Source: Shinisaurus crocodilurus (lineage: Eukaryota > Chordata > Lepidosauria > Squamata > Shinisauridae). From it: 64,000 nt of DNA. Below, piece by piece: positions 54,429 to 64,000 of this stretch; position 1 is the first letter of the stretch, and each line of letters starts with the position of its first letter. The translations under genes and the position numbers were made by a program. Where the stretch lies: assembly GCA_021292165.1 (NCBI GenBank), contig CM037877.1:217599350-217663349 (forward strand), in the 5' to 3' direction. Under the pieces are notes generated by a model. That model did no database searches. It had not been told where the DNA came from and saw nothing but the letters and a program-made list of their open reading frames with translations.

Positions 54429-54896
54429 GGGAACAATCCTATGGCCCCTAGACATCATCTGGGGGGGGGGGCATAGGACCATTTGGAAGCCCAGCTCTGA
54501 GGTGAGACAGCGCTCCAGCCTTGGAGCTGGGGATTGGACCTCCAACCCCAGCCCCCTTCCCCATCCCCCCACAGCTGGTGCAGAAAGAACTGTGTCAGCT
54601 GCTCTCTGAGGTTGGGAAAGCGATCTTGGAGAGGGGTTGAAGGGGGCAGTTCAGGGGGTGGGGAGGGGAGGAGACTGAAGCGGCTAGGATACGAGGTATC
54701 CTCACGGCACACCAGACTCCTCCCTCCCCCTCTGAAGCGCCCCAGCTAGACGGCAGAAAGCAGCCAACTAGTGAAAAATGCAGAGCGGGAGGAGCGGGGT
54801 GGCAATGATTGCCTCCACCACTCCTCCTGCACTGCGTAGGATGTCCGTAATCCTCTGAATTCAGAGGATTATGGGCATCTCGATTCAATTGTGCCA
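54429..54896 (-). mobile_element. Harbinger-like element
   Basis: It begins GGGAACAATCCTATGGCCCC and ends CAATTGTGCC followed by ATAA, reverse in orientation to 17652-18141. It carries a short palindrome CCTCTGAATTCAGAGG at 54853-54868. The left flank does not give a clean duplication. Confidence 0.5.
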
Positions 54897-54899
54897 TAA

Positions 54900-55464
54900 T
54901 TAGATTTCAGACCTCTTTTCCAAACCAAAAAAGACAAAGCAAAAACCAGCCGCCACTGCCAGTATTATTAGCTGCTTTCTATCCTTGTTCCCACCTGTTA
55001 GTTGGATTCTGTGAGCACTGCTGCTGCTGTTAATGTAGGAGAACGCTTTATAGCTCTTCCATGAATGTTTGGAAAGGGAATAAATGAGCAACACCTTAGA
55101 GTAACAAATGAACATCCTGGCCTCACATTATTCAGCAATGTGCGGTAATGCAGCAAGGATAACTGCTCATAAAGAATGGCAGATAATATTGAAGGCTTGA
55201 AATAAGCACGAATTATTCTCAGCCTGCGTATCATAAAGAATATCAGCAGGAAGAATGATGTCACTGTGCCTTTGCAGGACTGGTGACCTGCTCCTTTAAA
55301 AGAAAATAGATTAAAGGAAGTGTGATAGCAGCTTTCAAATGTTTTTAAATACTGCATGAAAAAGAGGTCTTATCAGAGGCACTGTGGGAAGTTCAGGAGA
55401 AGATGCATTTGGTTCAAGTTTCATGAGAAACAGGCAGGCTGGTTATTAGAACAAACAAGTGGGA
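54900..55464. other. unidentified; part resembles conserved non-coding DNA
   Basis: No repeat recognised. The stretch 55125-55330 is discussed in findings. Confidence 0.35.
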
Positions 55465-55596
55465 AGGGGCCATAGTGCATAGTGCTTGCTTTGCATGCAG
55501 AACTTAGGTCCCAGGTTCAATCCCAGCCATCTCCAGATAGGGCTGGCAAAGACTTCTCTCTGAGAACCTGGACAGCCACTGCCAGTCAGTGTAGAG

Positions 55597-55732
55597 CAGG
55601 GCTCTCCCACCTTGGGTCCCCAGATGTTGCTGGCCTACAGCTCCCAGCATACCCAGCCAGCATGGCTAATAGCAAGGGATTCTGGGAGCTGTAGTCCAGC
55701 AACATCTGGGGTCCCAAGATTGGAGAGCCCTG
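55597..55732. mobile_element. palindromic hAT MITE nested in SINE (first)
   Basis: CAGGGCTCTCCCACCTTGGG and CCAAGATTGGAGAGCCCTG are the paired ends, and inner arms pair as well. The flanks gtgtagag and gcatagac agree at five of eight positions. Confidence 0.7.
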
Positions 55733-55741
55733 GCATAGACC

Positions 55742-55871
55742 CAGGAGTGGGGAACCAGTGACTCTCCAGATGTTGTTGGACTCCAACACTCATCTGCCCC
55801 AGCCAGCATGGCCAATGGGCATGGATGATGGGAGTTGTAGTCTAACAACATCTGGAGGTTCCCCATCCGTG
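55742..55871. mobile_element. palindromic hAT MITE nested in SINE (second)
   Basis: CAGGAGTGGGGAACC and GGTTCCCCATCCGTG are the paired ends. The flanks gcatagac and gtgtagac agree at six of eight positions. It occupies the duplicated target left by its neighbour. Confidence 0.7.
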
Positions 55872-55940
55872 GTGTAGACAATACTGAGCTAGATGGACCA
55901 AAGGTCTGACTTGGTATACTGCAGCTTCCTATGTTCCTGA

Positions 55941-56902
55941 TCTGGAACACAATATTGTAGTGTGGAGTGCTCCCAGGTCAGGATTGCAGCTACTTCTTTC
56001 CATTCCCCCTGCCCACTGGTTTTCCATTCCCACCCTGTCCCCCAATGTAAGCATCCCATGCCTGCTGAATATGCTGCTCAGTCCTCATTGGGCTGTATTT
56101 TGGGAGTGGGGTCCCCCTGAGGTCCTCCCCCCCAAAGATGTTTAGTATTTCCGCAAATCTGAGGGGTTCCATGATCCTGCTGATTCCTCCCTCTTGTGCA
56201 TGGATGGTGCCATTTGGGCTACGTAAGGACTGGCAGCACCCAGAGAATTAAGGTCACTATATATGCTTCCTTATTTCTAAATATGGTAAGGCAATTGCCC
56301 AGGGGATTTGTGGAACCCTTTCCTAGTGTTTTCAAGAACCTGCACGAAGGTTGCATAGCTCATATCCAGTGCACGTTTACTCTGAAGTTCAGTGGGGTGT
56401 AGAATTGCAGCTGTACAATATGGTCCTAAGCGTTTTTACTCAGGAATCCTACTGAGTTCAATGGAGCTTACTCCTAGTAAGCAGATTTAGGATTTTAAAA
56501 CACTGTAAGGGCATTCAGAAGACCCCCCTCCCCACATACATTCTGCATGGAGGGGAAGTGGGACTATGCCTGCCAGTCCCGGCTCTGATGCCGCCTTCCT
56601 ACTGGCCCCACCCCTGTGCATTCCATGCGATGTTTACAAAGGGAGTCTACACACCTACGACTACCTTCAACTCAAGAGCCTGATTCAGGTCTTTGCCTGA
56701 ACAGAAGAAGATTAAAAGTGTGTAAGGGTGTGGGGGTGCAGACACATGCCCTGCCCCCAATATCCCCAATCAGTTGGGCTCTTCTTCAGATCTTTGTGCA
56801 TTCAGTGTGAAGGTCTGGAGAGGCAGTACAACAGCATCCCTGATAAGGCAGTACAACAGCATCCAGTTGGGAGGACTGAGTGGCTCAAATATCTGCTTAG
56901 AG
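55941..56902. other. unidentified; Harbinger-like scrap at about 56400-56500
   Basis: ACTGAGTTCAATGGAGCTTA followed by CTCCTAGTAAGCAGA matches the subterminal part of the 17652 element (around 18090). No gene seen. Confidence 0.4.
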
Positions 56903-57288
56903 CAGGGGTGCTGAACCTCTTTCAGCCTGGAGGCTGAATTCAGTTTAGGGGAAGCTCTTGGGTCCACATTCCAGTGGTGGGCAGAGCAAAGGCAAAAGGG
57001 TTGGGGCCAAAGGCTTAAGAAATGGGCCCCAAAACTCCCAAAACACAAGCATACTTTAGCTTAAGGCTCTTGCTGCCAGTAACTAAGCCTTAGGAGAAGC
57101 ATTTCAACCTTTTAGAATTAGAAAAAATATGTGCAAAAGCCAGGAAACCACAAAGTGATTGGTGGACAGAGGGGGAGGGGATAGAGCCAGGGGAAGGGTG
57201 CATGACCATCTGGCAAACCACAGAAAGCTGGATTGGGACCCCCAGGTGGGCTGGATTTGGCCTGCAGGCCTGAGGTTCAACACCCCTG
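56903..57288. mobile_element. hAT-like element
   Basis: The left end CAGGGGTGCTGAACCTC and the right end GAGGTTCAACACCCCTG form a perfect 17-bp terminal inverted repeat. Near flanks tgcttaga and ttcctaga agree at six of eight positions if one base is skipped on the left. The length is 386 bp with no coding potential recognised. Confidence 0.75.
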
Positions 57289-57469
57289 TTCCTAGATTGT
57301 AGGAATGGAGGATGATCTCCAGCACAAAGAAGAGGGCAAGGAAAGACCATTCATGTAAGCCTATTTATTTTCTGCTCTTTACTTGATCCGTTTTATAGTA
57401 CCATTAACGATGATATAACGAGCCCCATGGCTGGAGTCATTGTGAACTAGTAGATAAATCATATTGCAT

Positions 57470-57690
57470 CATGATCTGATTGATTCTGGTTCTAATTCAT
57501 GTTAAGATATGAATTTGTTGAATGACCTTGGGTAATTCATTGTGTCTTGGACTCAACCATCTGATAGGATGGAATACTAATGACTGACTTCCCTGAGTAC
57601 AGATGAATGAGATAATCAGTGTTAAATGTAAAATGCACTATAGAAATTATAAATAGAAATTTGTAATAATCTCAGAGTAAAGAGACAGAT
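57470..57690 (+). mobile_element. possible ancient MIR-like SINE
   Basis: GAATGACCTTGGGTAATTCA and the later GTTAAATGTAAAATGCACTA, TAGAAATTATAAA have the order and spacing of a decayed MIR CORE and 3' end. Similarity is weak. Confidence 0.35.
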
Positions 57691-58303
57691 AACATTTGAT
57701 ATTTATCATTTTGCCGGTATTGGAGCTTTCTACTGAGGGATGTCATTAATATTCCATTTTACAGATGGAAGGAGCATTTAAGCCAATTTAAATTCTTAAT
57801 TATTGCAGTGGGATTCCCTGTTCTTGTGGGATTGGTTTTCTCCCCAGTGATTGGTTTGAAAGTTCCGCAAACAACTACACAAACTTTAGAAAGGAGGAAA
57901 ACAATAAAATTTCTGTTAACACTGAGCAGATGGGCAATGCCACTACTGCTTGGCGGGATCTAGCTAATTCACTAAAATATTGAGGATATTGCCTGTGTTT
58001 TGAATTGGTAATATAATGTGCAAGCAACTAGAGCAGGAGGGAGTTCGTATCATATGTAATTGAGACATTATGACTTGTTGACAGAGACCATAATTATAGG
58101 ATTATGTACTCCTCTATGAAACAAGTTACCAGGGAGCCCAGATGTTATGGACCTAGTGAATGTCTTCAAGAGTACCATCTGAGGGATGGGCAATTCCCCT
58201 CATCTCACTTTGTTAAATGCCTTTTCCCAATTATTGTTATTGTTTCTGTGTCAGTAGCAAAAGCAATATGTTGCTTTATGTTTCCGCAGCCCCCAAAATG
58301 AAT
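57691..58303. other. no recognisable feature
   Basis: AT-rich sequence with no gene or repeat recognised. Confidence 0.4.
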
Positions 58304-59202
58304 CCTTCAGTCTCAGCAGCCAATGTGTGTAGATCAGGGTGGGCAGACCTCAGGCTTGTGGGATCTACATTTCTTTTCTTCTTTTTATTAGAACCCTAAG
58401 ATCCACCAACTGGAGCCTGGTGCAAAATAGTGGCTCAGGCCAGTAGACATAAGCTAAGAATGAAGTATGGGGTTCTTCTGAAGCCAGTAGATATAAACTA
58501 AGAATTAAGTATCAGGTGCTTCTGACCACACGCTCAACCCAGAAATTTGTGATCAGTCCCAGTACCAAGCTCACAAATCCTTTCATACAAAAAATCCTCT
58601 CCTGTTTTCTTTTCCCCTCAAGCATTTTTTCCCCACCAATCTTATTTTACTGGGGTCAGGTGGGGAGGCTTTTGAGTTGTGGCTATTGTTAGACAATTGT
58701 GAGTCAGAAATCCTTGCTGAACTAGTGCAAATTATCCAGAGATCTACTAATACATCCCAATGTATATTTTGCCCACTCCCTGATGTCGGGTTTCTGTGTG
58801 TTTGGCAGGATTTAAAGACATCATTATTACGGTAACTCAGTTACATTCAGCATTGATCTCATGGCTTACCAAATACATACAAACATACATTTACACTTCC
58901 AAGTTCGGTGGAAATCCCTTGGGATAACTGAGCATATGGACACACTGCATACTGTTAAGTGTTAGCCTGCATTAGATAACTGTATGGAACATTGATCTAC
59001 CAATACCTATTTGACATGATAGCTAAATAGAACTTCCATGTAGAGAGACTGGGTATGACAATACCTTCAGTCTCAGCAGCCAATATGTGTAGATCAGGGT
59101 GGGCAGACGTCAGGCTTGTGGGATCTAAATTTCTTTTCATGTTCTTCTTATTGGAGCCCTGAGATCTACCAACTGGACCCAGGTGTAAAATAGTGGCTCA
59201 GG
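58304..59202 (+). repeat. direct repeat pair, about 140 bp
   Basis: 58304-58439 and 59064-59202 share CCTTCAGTCTCAGCAGCCAA at the start and AATAGTGGCTCAGG at the end, with roughly nine in ten bases alike by eye. Just after the first copy, 58439-58524 is a tandem duplication of about 42 bp starting GCCAGTAGA(C/T)ATAA. The unit may be a hAT-like repeat (it contains CAGGGTGGGCAGAC) or a local duplication. Confidence 0.7.
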
Positions 59203-59496
59203 AGGTGGTGGCAGTCACCTTCATGCCACACTTGTGAGCACACTAAGGCATTTGCCTGGCTGCTGTTGGATACAGAATGTTGGCTAGGTAGACCTTGGTC
59301 TGATCCGGTAAGGCAGCCGGAAAATAGCAATGCATTCCAGCAGTATTGTGTCTAAATTACCCCTTCAGTCTTCTCTATTGTGAGTGAAACTCAAAGGTGT
59401 ACATTGGAGGATGCAAAAACCAGTCAGGAGGCAGGAGAGGAGTTGTCTGATCAAAGAATGACACATCAAGATTCATTATACTTTGGTCATTTGGAT

Positions 59497-59737
59497 ATTG
59501 GTTTGGATCTAAGATCTGCCTCCACAAGAACAAGGGACCTTCCGAGAGAGGAAGGGCTCTGCTCACTGAAGATCCATCCTTCTCCTTCCCACGCCACAGC
59601 TCACCCCATTTAACATGGTCTCCTAATTCCCTGTGTACAATTTCCAGGGGCTGGAGGGGCTGCCATGGGAAGGAGGGGGCAGGGAAATCCCCTTCCATCA
59701 GTGCAATTGACCAGTATAAATCTGGATCCAACCCAAT
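59497..59737. mobile_element. probable foldback element
   Basis: ATTGGTTTGGATCTAAGAT at the left is matched in reverse by AATCTGGATCCAACCCAAT at the right, and shorter inner segments also pair. Confidence 0.4.
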
Positions 59738-60031
59738 GTTTCTAAGTCAAGGTTCGAACTGGAATTCTTGAGCTCTGATTCGCATCTATTGGGGATCTTA
59801 TGCCTGGATTTAGCTCTTCTGGATAATTTACTCTGGTCTTCTCCGTCGGATGAGGGCACTAGAAGCTGCTAGAGATGTGAAGGCCCAGAAAAAAACTGGA
59901 AAACATTGGGTGGGGGAATGGTTCTGTTTTGTTTTTTTCTGAAAAAATAAACAGCTTTAGATTATGAAATATTTTCTTTTACAATTATGACTAAAATATG
60001 TAAGACAAGGTGTTTATATATTGTTACCCAG

Positions 60032-60096
60032 CCTTGTTGCAAACCACCCAGAAAGCTTCTGCTATTGGACGGTATAGAAATGTAATAAATAAATGC
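60032..60096 (+). mobile_element. L2-type LINE 3' terminus fragment
   Basis: ACCACCCAGAAAGCTTCTGC followed by TATTGGACGGTATAGAAATG and TAATAAATAAAT is the conserved 3' stem-loop and tail. Confidence 0.65.
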
Positions 60097-60378
60097 CTCC
60101 AGTTCTTCCTGCTTCTTCTGGCTTCTAGGATGATCCAGATATTTTAGGAGCCACTTGCTGAAGTTCCCTCTGGTCAGACATAAGATAGGGACCTAAAAAA
60201 TATTTTGTATAACTTGCTTTGCTCACAAGATTATCATGCTTCGTATAATAAATTTAAATGTATAGTTTATTCAGACAAGAATTACAAATTTACTGAGTTT
60301 GCTTTTTAAAGTTTTCAAATTTAATGATAATTGTATGAGCAAACAAAGTTATACATAATATAATTTATGTTCCTAAAG

Positions 60379-60515
60379 CAGCCTTCCCCCAACCTGGGGC
60401 CCTCCAGATGTTTTGGACTACAACACCCAGCATTCCTGACCACCACCCATATTACCTGGAGCTGATGGGAGCTGAAGTCCAAAACGTCTGGACAGTGCCA
60501 GCTTGGGGAAGGCTG
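60379..60515. mobile_element. palindromic hAT MITE
   Basis: CAGCCTTCCCCCAACCTGGG pairs with CAGCTTGGGGAAGGCTG. The flanks tcctaaag and tcccaaag differ at one position of eight. Confidence 0.8.
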
Positions 60516-60710
60516 TCCCAAAGCAGCAACGTGCCTTTAGATGTACAAAGAGTGTGCGCACACACATGGACAAGTACTGCTTATTTTTCTTTTTCCCCCC
60601 GAAATTTCCATTTTTTCTTCCAAAACACTCAGATCCCCCCCCCCCCCGGCTTCAAAATTTCCAGAAATTTTACATCTCGAGTAGTTGCTATCCCAGATAA
60701 AACTCAGTGA

Positions 60711-61040
60711 CTGGGTTCATAGGATCATAGAGTTGGAAGGGGCCTACAAGGCCATTGAGTCCAACCCCCTGCTCAATGCAGGAAACTAGAGGAGGGGTCT
60801 CCCATCCAAGTAATAACCAGGCCTGACCCTGCTTAGCTTTCCACGCTCAGACAAGCTGAGCCATCACGAGCCACAGGCCACAGCATGATAAGCCATGGTG
60901 GCTTATAAGCCAGGGGTGGCTTGCCGTGTCATCTGAATCTGGCCAGAGTGGCTTGTGCACCATGCTGCTGGGTTCAGACAACACGACAAGCCACCCCTGG
61001 CTTACAAACCACCATGGCTTATTGTGTTGTGTGAACCCAG
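60711..61040. mobile_element. foldback element split by a 5S-SINE
   Basis: The left arm (CTGGGTTCA, then after the SINE ATGATAAGCCATGGTGGCTT and AAGCCAGGGGTGGCTTG) is the inverted copy of the right arm (CAAGCCACCCCTGGCTT, AACCACCATGGCTTATTGTG, TGAACCCAG). The uninterrupted palindrome would be about 175 bp. Confidence 0.7.
60718..60873 (-). mobile_element. 5S-rRNA-derived SINE, copy 5
   Basis: Reverse copy: CATAGAGTTGGAAGGGGCCT tail, GACCCTGCTTAGCTTTCC head. It is nested in the foldback at 60711-61040. Confidence 0.85.
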
Positions 61041-61102
61041 TAAATGAAAAGGACATTCCCCCCCCCCAATCTCTCCCAAGCTGCTCCAGCAGAAGTGATT
61101 CC

Positions 61103-61325
61103 CAGGGGAGGCTGGTGACTCCTATTTTGGTGGGGCTCCTTTTCCATTGCAGGTTTTACAGCTTTTATGTGGAACTTCATAGGAGCTCTCTGTGCTGCTC
61201 CATGGTGGTGAACCTATTTTTTTGGGGGGGGGGGTTCAGCACCATGGATAGCTCCTATGATGCTCCAAAAGAAACCTGTAAGGGAAAAGGAGCCCCACCA
61301 AAACAGGAGTCACCAGCCTCCCCTG
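61103..61325. mobile_element. foldback hAT MITE with exact 8-bp duplication
   Basis: CAGGGGAGGCTGGTGACTCC and GGAGTCACCAGCCTCCCCTG are exact reverse complements at the ends, and inner segments (GGGGCTCCTTTTCC, CATAGGAGCT, CACCATGG) also pair. The flanks gtgattcc at 61095-61102 and 61326-61333 are identical. A poly-G run lies near the centre. Confidence 0.85.
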
Positions 61326-61349
61326 GTGATTCCTAACTTCTCTTGCTTA

Positions 61350-62159
61350 GGGTGCAATCCCATGGGTTGCACCCTCATGAGATAGAGAAGCCTCTGAACT
61401 TGGAGGTTTCCATGTATCCAATGCCTTGCCAGGCTGAAGCCAGTAGCACAGGAGGTGCAGTGGCACTTAAAAATCTTCAGCTCCCCGTCCTCCGATTAGT
61501 GTGGGTTTTGCTAGATGGGCTTTTTTGCCCATCTAGTGCTGGCTTTTCACAGGGGGAAGGAAGGAGGCTGGAAGAGGCTCAGGATAGCTTTATCCTGGCC
61601 TCTCTGGTCTCCTCCTCTCCCCGCACGTTGGAACGCCCCCTTTCCCCCCCTCTCCAAGGTTAATTTTCCAACCTTGGAGGCCAGCCAGCATGGTTGTTTC
61701 TGTGCCAGCTGTGAGGGGGAGGGGGTTGGATCTCCAACTAGAGATGTGCACGGATCTCGATTGGGCAGTGGAAGCGGGGCGAACTCACCCCGCTCGACCC
61801 CCCCCCCCGAGCTCCACACGATTTACTTTTCCCTGGCTTGGCACAAGCCCCGCGAGAGGAGCTGGGGAAAGGTACTTCCGCTGGGTCCCCGGCGCTGCAT
61901 CTTTTTCGTAAATACCATGGAAAACCACCTTAAAACAGCTGCAAATAGCAAATTGCGGCCATTTTAAGGTGGTTTTCCATGGTATTTACATAAAAGACAG
62001 CGCTGAGGACCCGGAAGTGATGCTCGGTGCCCAGTAAGACCACTATCAGACTCCGACTCCCCCTTCTGAGGTCAGACCGCTATCTCCAACTTCAGTGAGA
62101 GAAAATCCCGGTTTCCTATGGCCCCTCGGATAATGTCTAGGGGCCATAGGATTGTTCCC
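61350..62159 (+). mobile_element. Harbinger-like element, TTA duplication, with nested insertion
   Basis: GGGTGCAATCCCATGGG at the left and CCATAGGATTGTTCCC at the right are flanked by TTA at 61347-61349 and 62160-62162. The body matches 17652-18141, including GATGGGCTTTTTTGCCCATC. A CpG-rich element interrupts it. Confidence 0.75.
61739..62043 (+). mobile_element. CpG-rich hAT-like element, copy 5, with hairpin core
   Basis: It starts TAGAGATGTGCACGGATC. The core pairs AAATACCATGGAAAACCACC, TTAAAA with TTTTAAGGTGGTTTTCCATG, GTATTT, enclosed by GGTACTTCCG and CCCGGAAGTGATG. The right end (AGTAAGACCAC) lacks the usual CATCCCTA terminus. The flanks tctccaac and tatcagac agree at five of eight. 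Comparison with 17652-18141 shows it is an insertion in the Harbinger-like copy. Confidence 0.6.
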
Positions 62160-62162
62160 TTA

Positions 62163-62959
62163 GTGCCTTTCAAGGTTGGTCTTGTCTGTATTTCTTAAAT
62201 GTTGCTGTCCTGTTCTTTCTCTGCTGCTCCCTTTCCCTCTCTTACCCTTCATTTCTTCATTCTCCACAGCGCTAGTTCAGAAAGAACACATTTCTCATCC
62301 ATCCCTACAAATTGCATCACATTAAAATGATACATCTTTCAGCCTGATGTCCATCATGTTCATGGATTATTACTGATAACAAGGTTTATGGAGATTGTTC
62401 TGCTGACTGAGAAAGTTAACTGACCAAAGCAATCAAACTTTTGTACTCATAAGGCCCAGTTGTATTTTGCTTGTTATATCTCACTTGCCTACATTTTCTC
62501 TGGGTCTGTGCATGTGTTTTAAAGGTATTGTCCATACTAACTCTGGGAGTGTTTACAAATATTGGAAACATCCCAGCACACAGCTTTAAAGAAACTAGCC
62601 AGAGAGAAAGAAGGTAAGGCTTGATTTCGCAGTCTCGGCTCTTTTAAGTCTGCTTGGAAAACACTTATCTTCTGAAGCCTGCTGGTGTCTGTGATAGTGA
62701 AGGCTCCAGTATTAATTGTGGCAAAGTAATTGAAAAGTACAGCTACTGAATTTTAGATGGGAGTCGGTGAAGAGAAAGTAAGCTGAAATGGGAAAGAAGC
62801 AAGTTGTGTTTTGCGATGATTCCCCGACCTCTCACCAGTGTGTGTATGTTCTGGATATAGGCCTGATTCAGACCATTGATTACAGAGATCAATATGCTAC
62901 TTTGAATTGCTACAGTGAATGATCAGCTGCTTGTTTCATAAATTTCAGATGAAAATGGC
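62163..62959. other. no recognisable feature
   Basis: No gene or known repeat seen. Confidence 0.4.
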
Positions 62960-63165
62960 TGATGACTTTTAGGAATATAGGAAGCTGTTTTATACTGAGT
63001 CAGACCATTGGTCCATCCAGCCCAATATTGTCACCACAAGTCACTGCCACCAGCTCTCCAGGGTTTCAGACAGGATCCTTTCCTAGCCCTACTGGAGATG
63101 CCAGGGACTGAACCTGAGATCTTCTGCATGCAAAGTACGTGCTTTACCATTGAGTTGCTGCCCTT
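62960..63165 (-). mobile_element. tRNA-Ala-like SINE, reverse
   Basis: It runs from TAGGAATATAGGAAGCTG (3' end) to the head GACTGAACCTGAGATCTTCT, then CTTTACCATTGAGTTGC (reverse of B and A boxes). Confidence 0.8.
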
Positions 63166-63175
63166 TCAGCACCTA

Positions 63176-63709
63176 TGTCAGGATCTGCTCTGCCAGCACA
63201 GCGCTACAGCCCCATCTAGTGGCCGCTGCCTGGACAGCAGCCCAGCCTACTGCTGGCTTCGCAGAATCCTGTCCCAGACCTCCAGCTGCTCCCAGGTCTG
63301 CTAATGCAGACCAGCTGGGAGCTGCTGGAAGCCCTATATAAAGACAGCCTCTGCACTGTAGTCTTTGCCACAGTAACATATGCTTCTGTGTTATCGGCAG
63401 CCAGTTCCTGCTTCCAGTGACCTATCTTGATCCTTGCTTTGCCTTGTGTTTGACACATGACCACACTCAACCTATGCTTCTGGCCCTGCTCTGCCTGGTG
63501 TATGCTTGAACTCTGTTTGCTCTTTGGACTTGCCTTTTGCTTCTGGTCCTTGCTTGGACTTTGTGCTTGAACCCCACCCCACTTGATATGTGTCCCAACC
63601 TTGGTCTGTCTCCTAGATCTGGCTCACCCTTGACCTGCTCCTGCCTCCATCATCCCCTGGCCCTGGTGTTCCACTCTGAACTTTGCTGCCTATGCCCTGG
63701 ACCATTACA
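63176..63709 (+). mobile_element. probable solo LTR, 5-bp target duplication
   Basis: It begins TGTCAGGATCTGCTCTG and ends ACCATTACA, giving TG...CA ends, and is flanked by accta on both sides (63171-63175 and 63710-63714). A TATA box (CCCTATATAAAGACAG) lies at about 63333-63348. The second half is pyrimidine-rich. No internal retroviral or gypsy coding sequence is next to it, so it looks like a solo LTR left by recombination. Orientation follows the TATA box. Ty3/gypsy and endogenous retrovirus cannot be told apart here. Confidence 0.75.
63335..63342 (+). promoter_or_regulatory. TATA box in the LTR
   Basis: TATATAAA lies about 160 bases into the LTR, a normal position relative to the U3/R boundary. 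Confidence 0.5.
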
Positions 63710-63804
63710 ACCTATACCTATACTATGGTCATTCTTCCAGGAATGTAGACATCTGTTATTAGCTTTGGAAACAGTGCATTTAGGAAGTAAGCAATATCTT
63801 CCTA

Positions 63805-63950
63805 GGAGCACAGTAAGAAGCTGCTTTATACCAGATCAGGTTATTCATTCTCACTGCCAGCTCTCCTTTTTAACTAGGTGTACTAACTTAAAAAGTTCAA
63901 CTTTCTGCAGGAAAAAAAGCATGTGCTCCACCACTGAGCTTTATGACCCC
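63805..63950 (-). mobile_element. tRNA-Ala-like SINE, reverse, internally disrupted
   Basis: AGTAAGAAGCTGCTTTATAC at the left and GCATGTGCTCCACCACTGAG near the right are the 3' end and head in reverse. The middle is partly replaced. Confidence 0.55.
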
Positions 63951-64000
63951 TCTCTTGCCATCTGCAACTGCTTGAACCATCAACCTCCAAGTAGCAGAGG

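Larger units (their letters stand above)
55465..55940 (+). mobile_element. tRNA-Ala-like SINE carrying two hAT MITEs
   Basis: The head (GCTTTGCATGCAGAACTTAG, GGTTCAATCCCAGCC) and the tail (CTGCAGCTTCCTATGTTCCT) are separated by two consecutive hAT insertions in the same short target. Confidence 0.8.

Noticed and set aside
63008..63470. Cysteine-rich short protein frames
   Set aside because: They span a reverse SINE and the solo LTR, with no conserved spacing of cysteines.

Overview
This window looks like non-coding DNA from a squamate reptile, most likely a lizard. I recognise no complete host gene. The assignment rests on the repeat mix: L2-clade and CR1-clade LINEs, a MIR-type SINE with an L2-like tail, a 5S-rRNA-derived SINE with a CR1-like tail, a tRNA-Ala-like SINE, many hAT- and Harbinger-like non-autonomous transposons, and long uninterrupted microsatellites. 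Species cannot be determined from the sequence alone.

Layout. About 0-10 kb holds old CR1/L2 remnants, a foldback element with a nested hAT-like copy, and long stretches with nothing recognisable. About 10-15 kb is a nest of CpG-rich hAT-like elements, a minus-strand LTR, an L2 endonuclease relic and two 5S-SINEs. About 15-30 kb carries dispersed CR1, Harbinger-like, hAT, mariner-like and SINE copies, including a near-perfect 135-bp palindromic hAT element inside another hAT. The centrepiece is 30.0-34.7 kb: a hAT-like element, bounded by an 8-bp near-identical target duplication, has been split by a fragment of the 14-3-3 epsilon gene (YWHAE) and by a MIR-type SINE. That SINE is itself split by an almost full-length L2 LINE with an intact 1007-codon endonuclease/reverse-transcriptase ORF. 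At 41.4-43.0 kb a CR1 is split by a hAT rich in CGAGTC-type repeats, which holds a 5S-SINE. At 48.4-50.5 kb a second L2 with an open 643-residue RT reading frame has inserted at the 3' end of another CR1. From 53 to 64 kb there are further nested DNA transposons and a probable solo LTR with a 5-bp target duplication.

How the parts fit together. The L2 LINEs and the MIR-type SINE share a 3' architecture, a short stem-loop followed by an AAATA- or ATT-rich tail, which fits SINEs using L2 machinery. The 5S-SINE has a CR1-like 3' end and so probably used CR1 machinery. Host-gene content is limited to the YWHAE fragment. A few repeat-free AT-rich stretches resemble conserved non-coding elements, but this cannot be tested without alignments.
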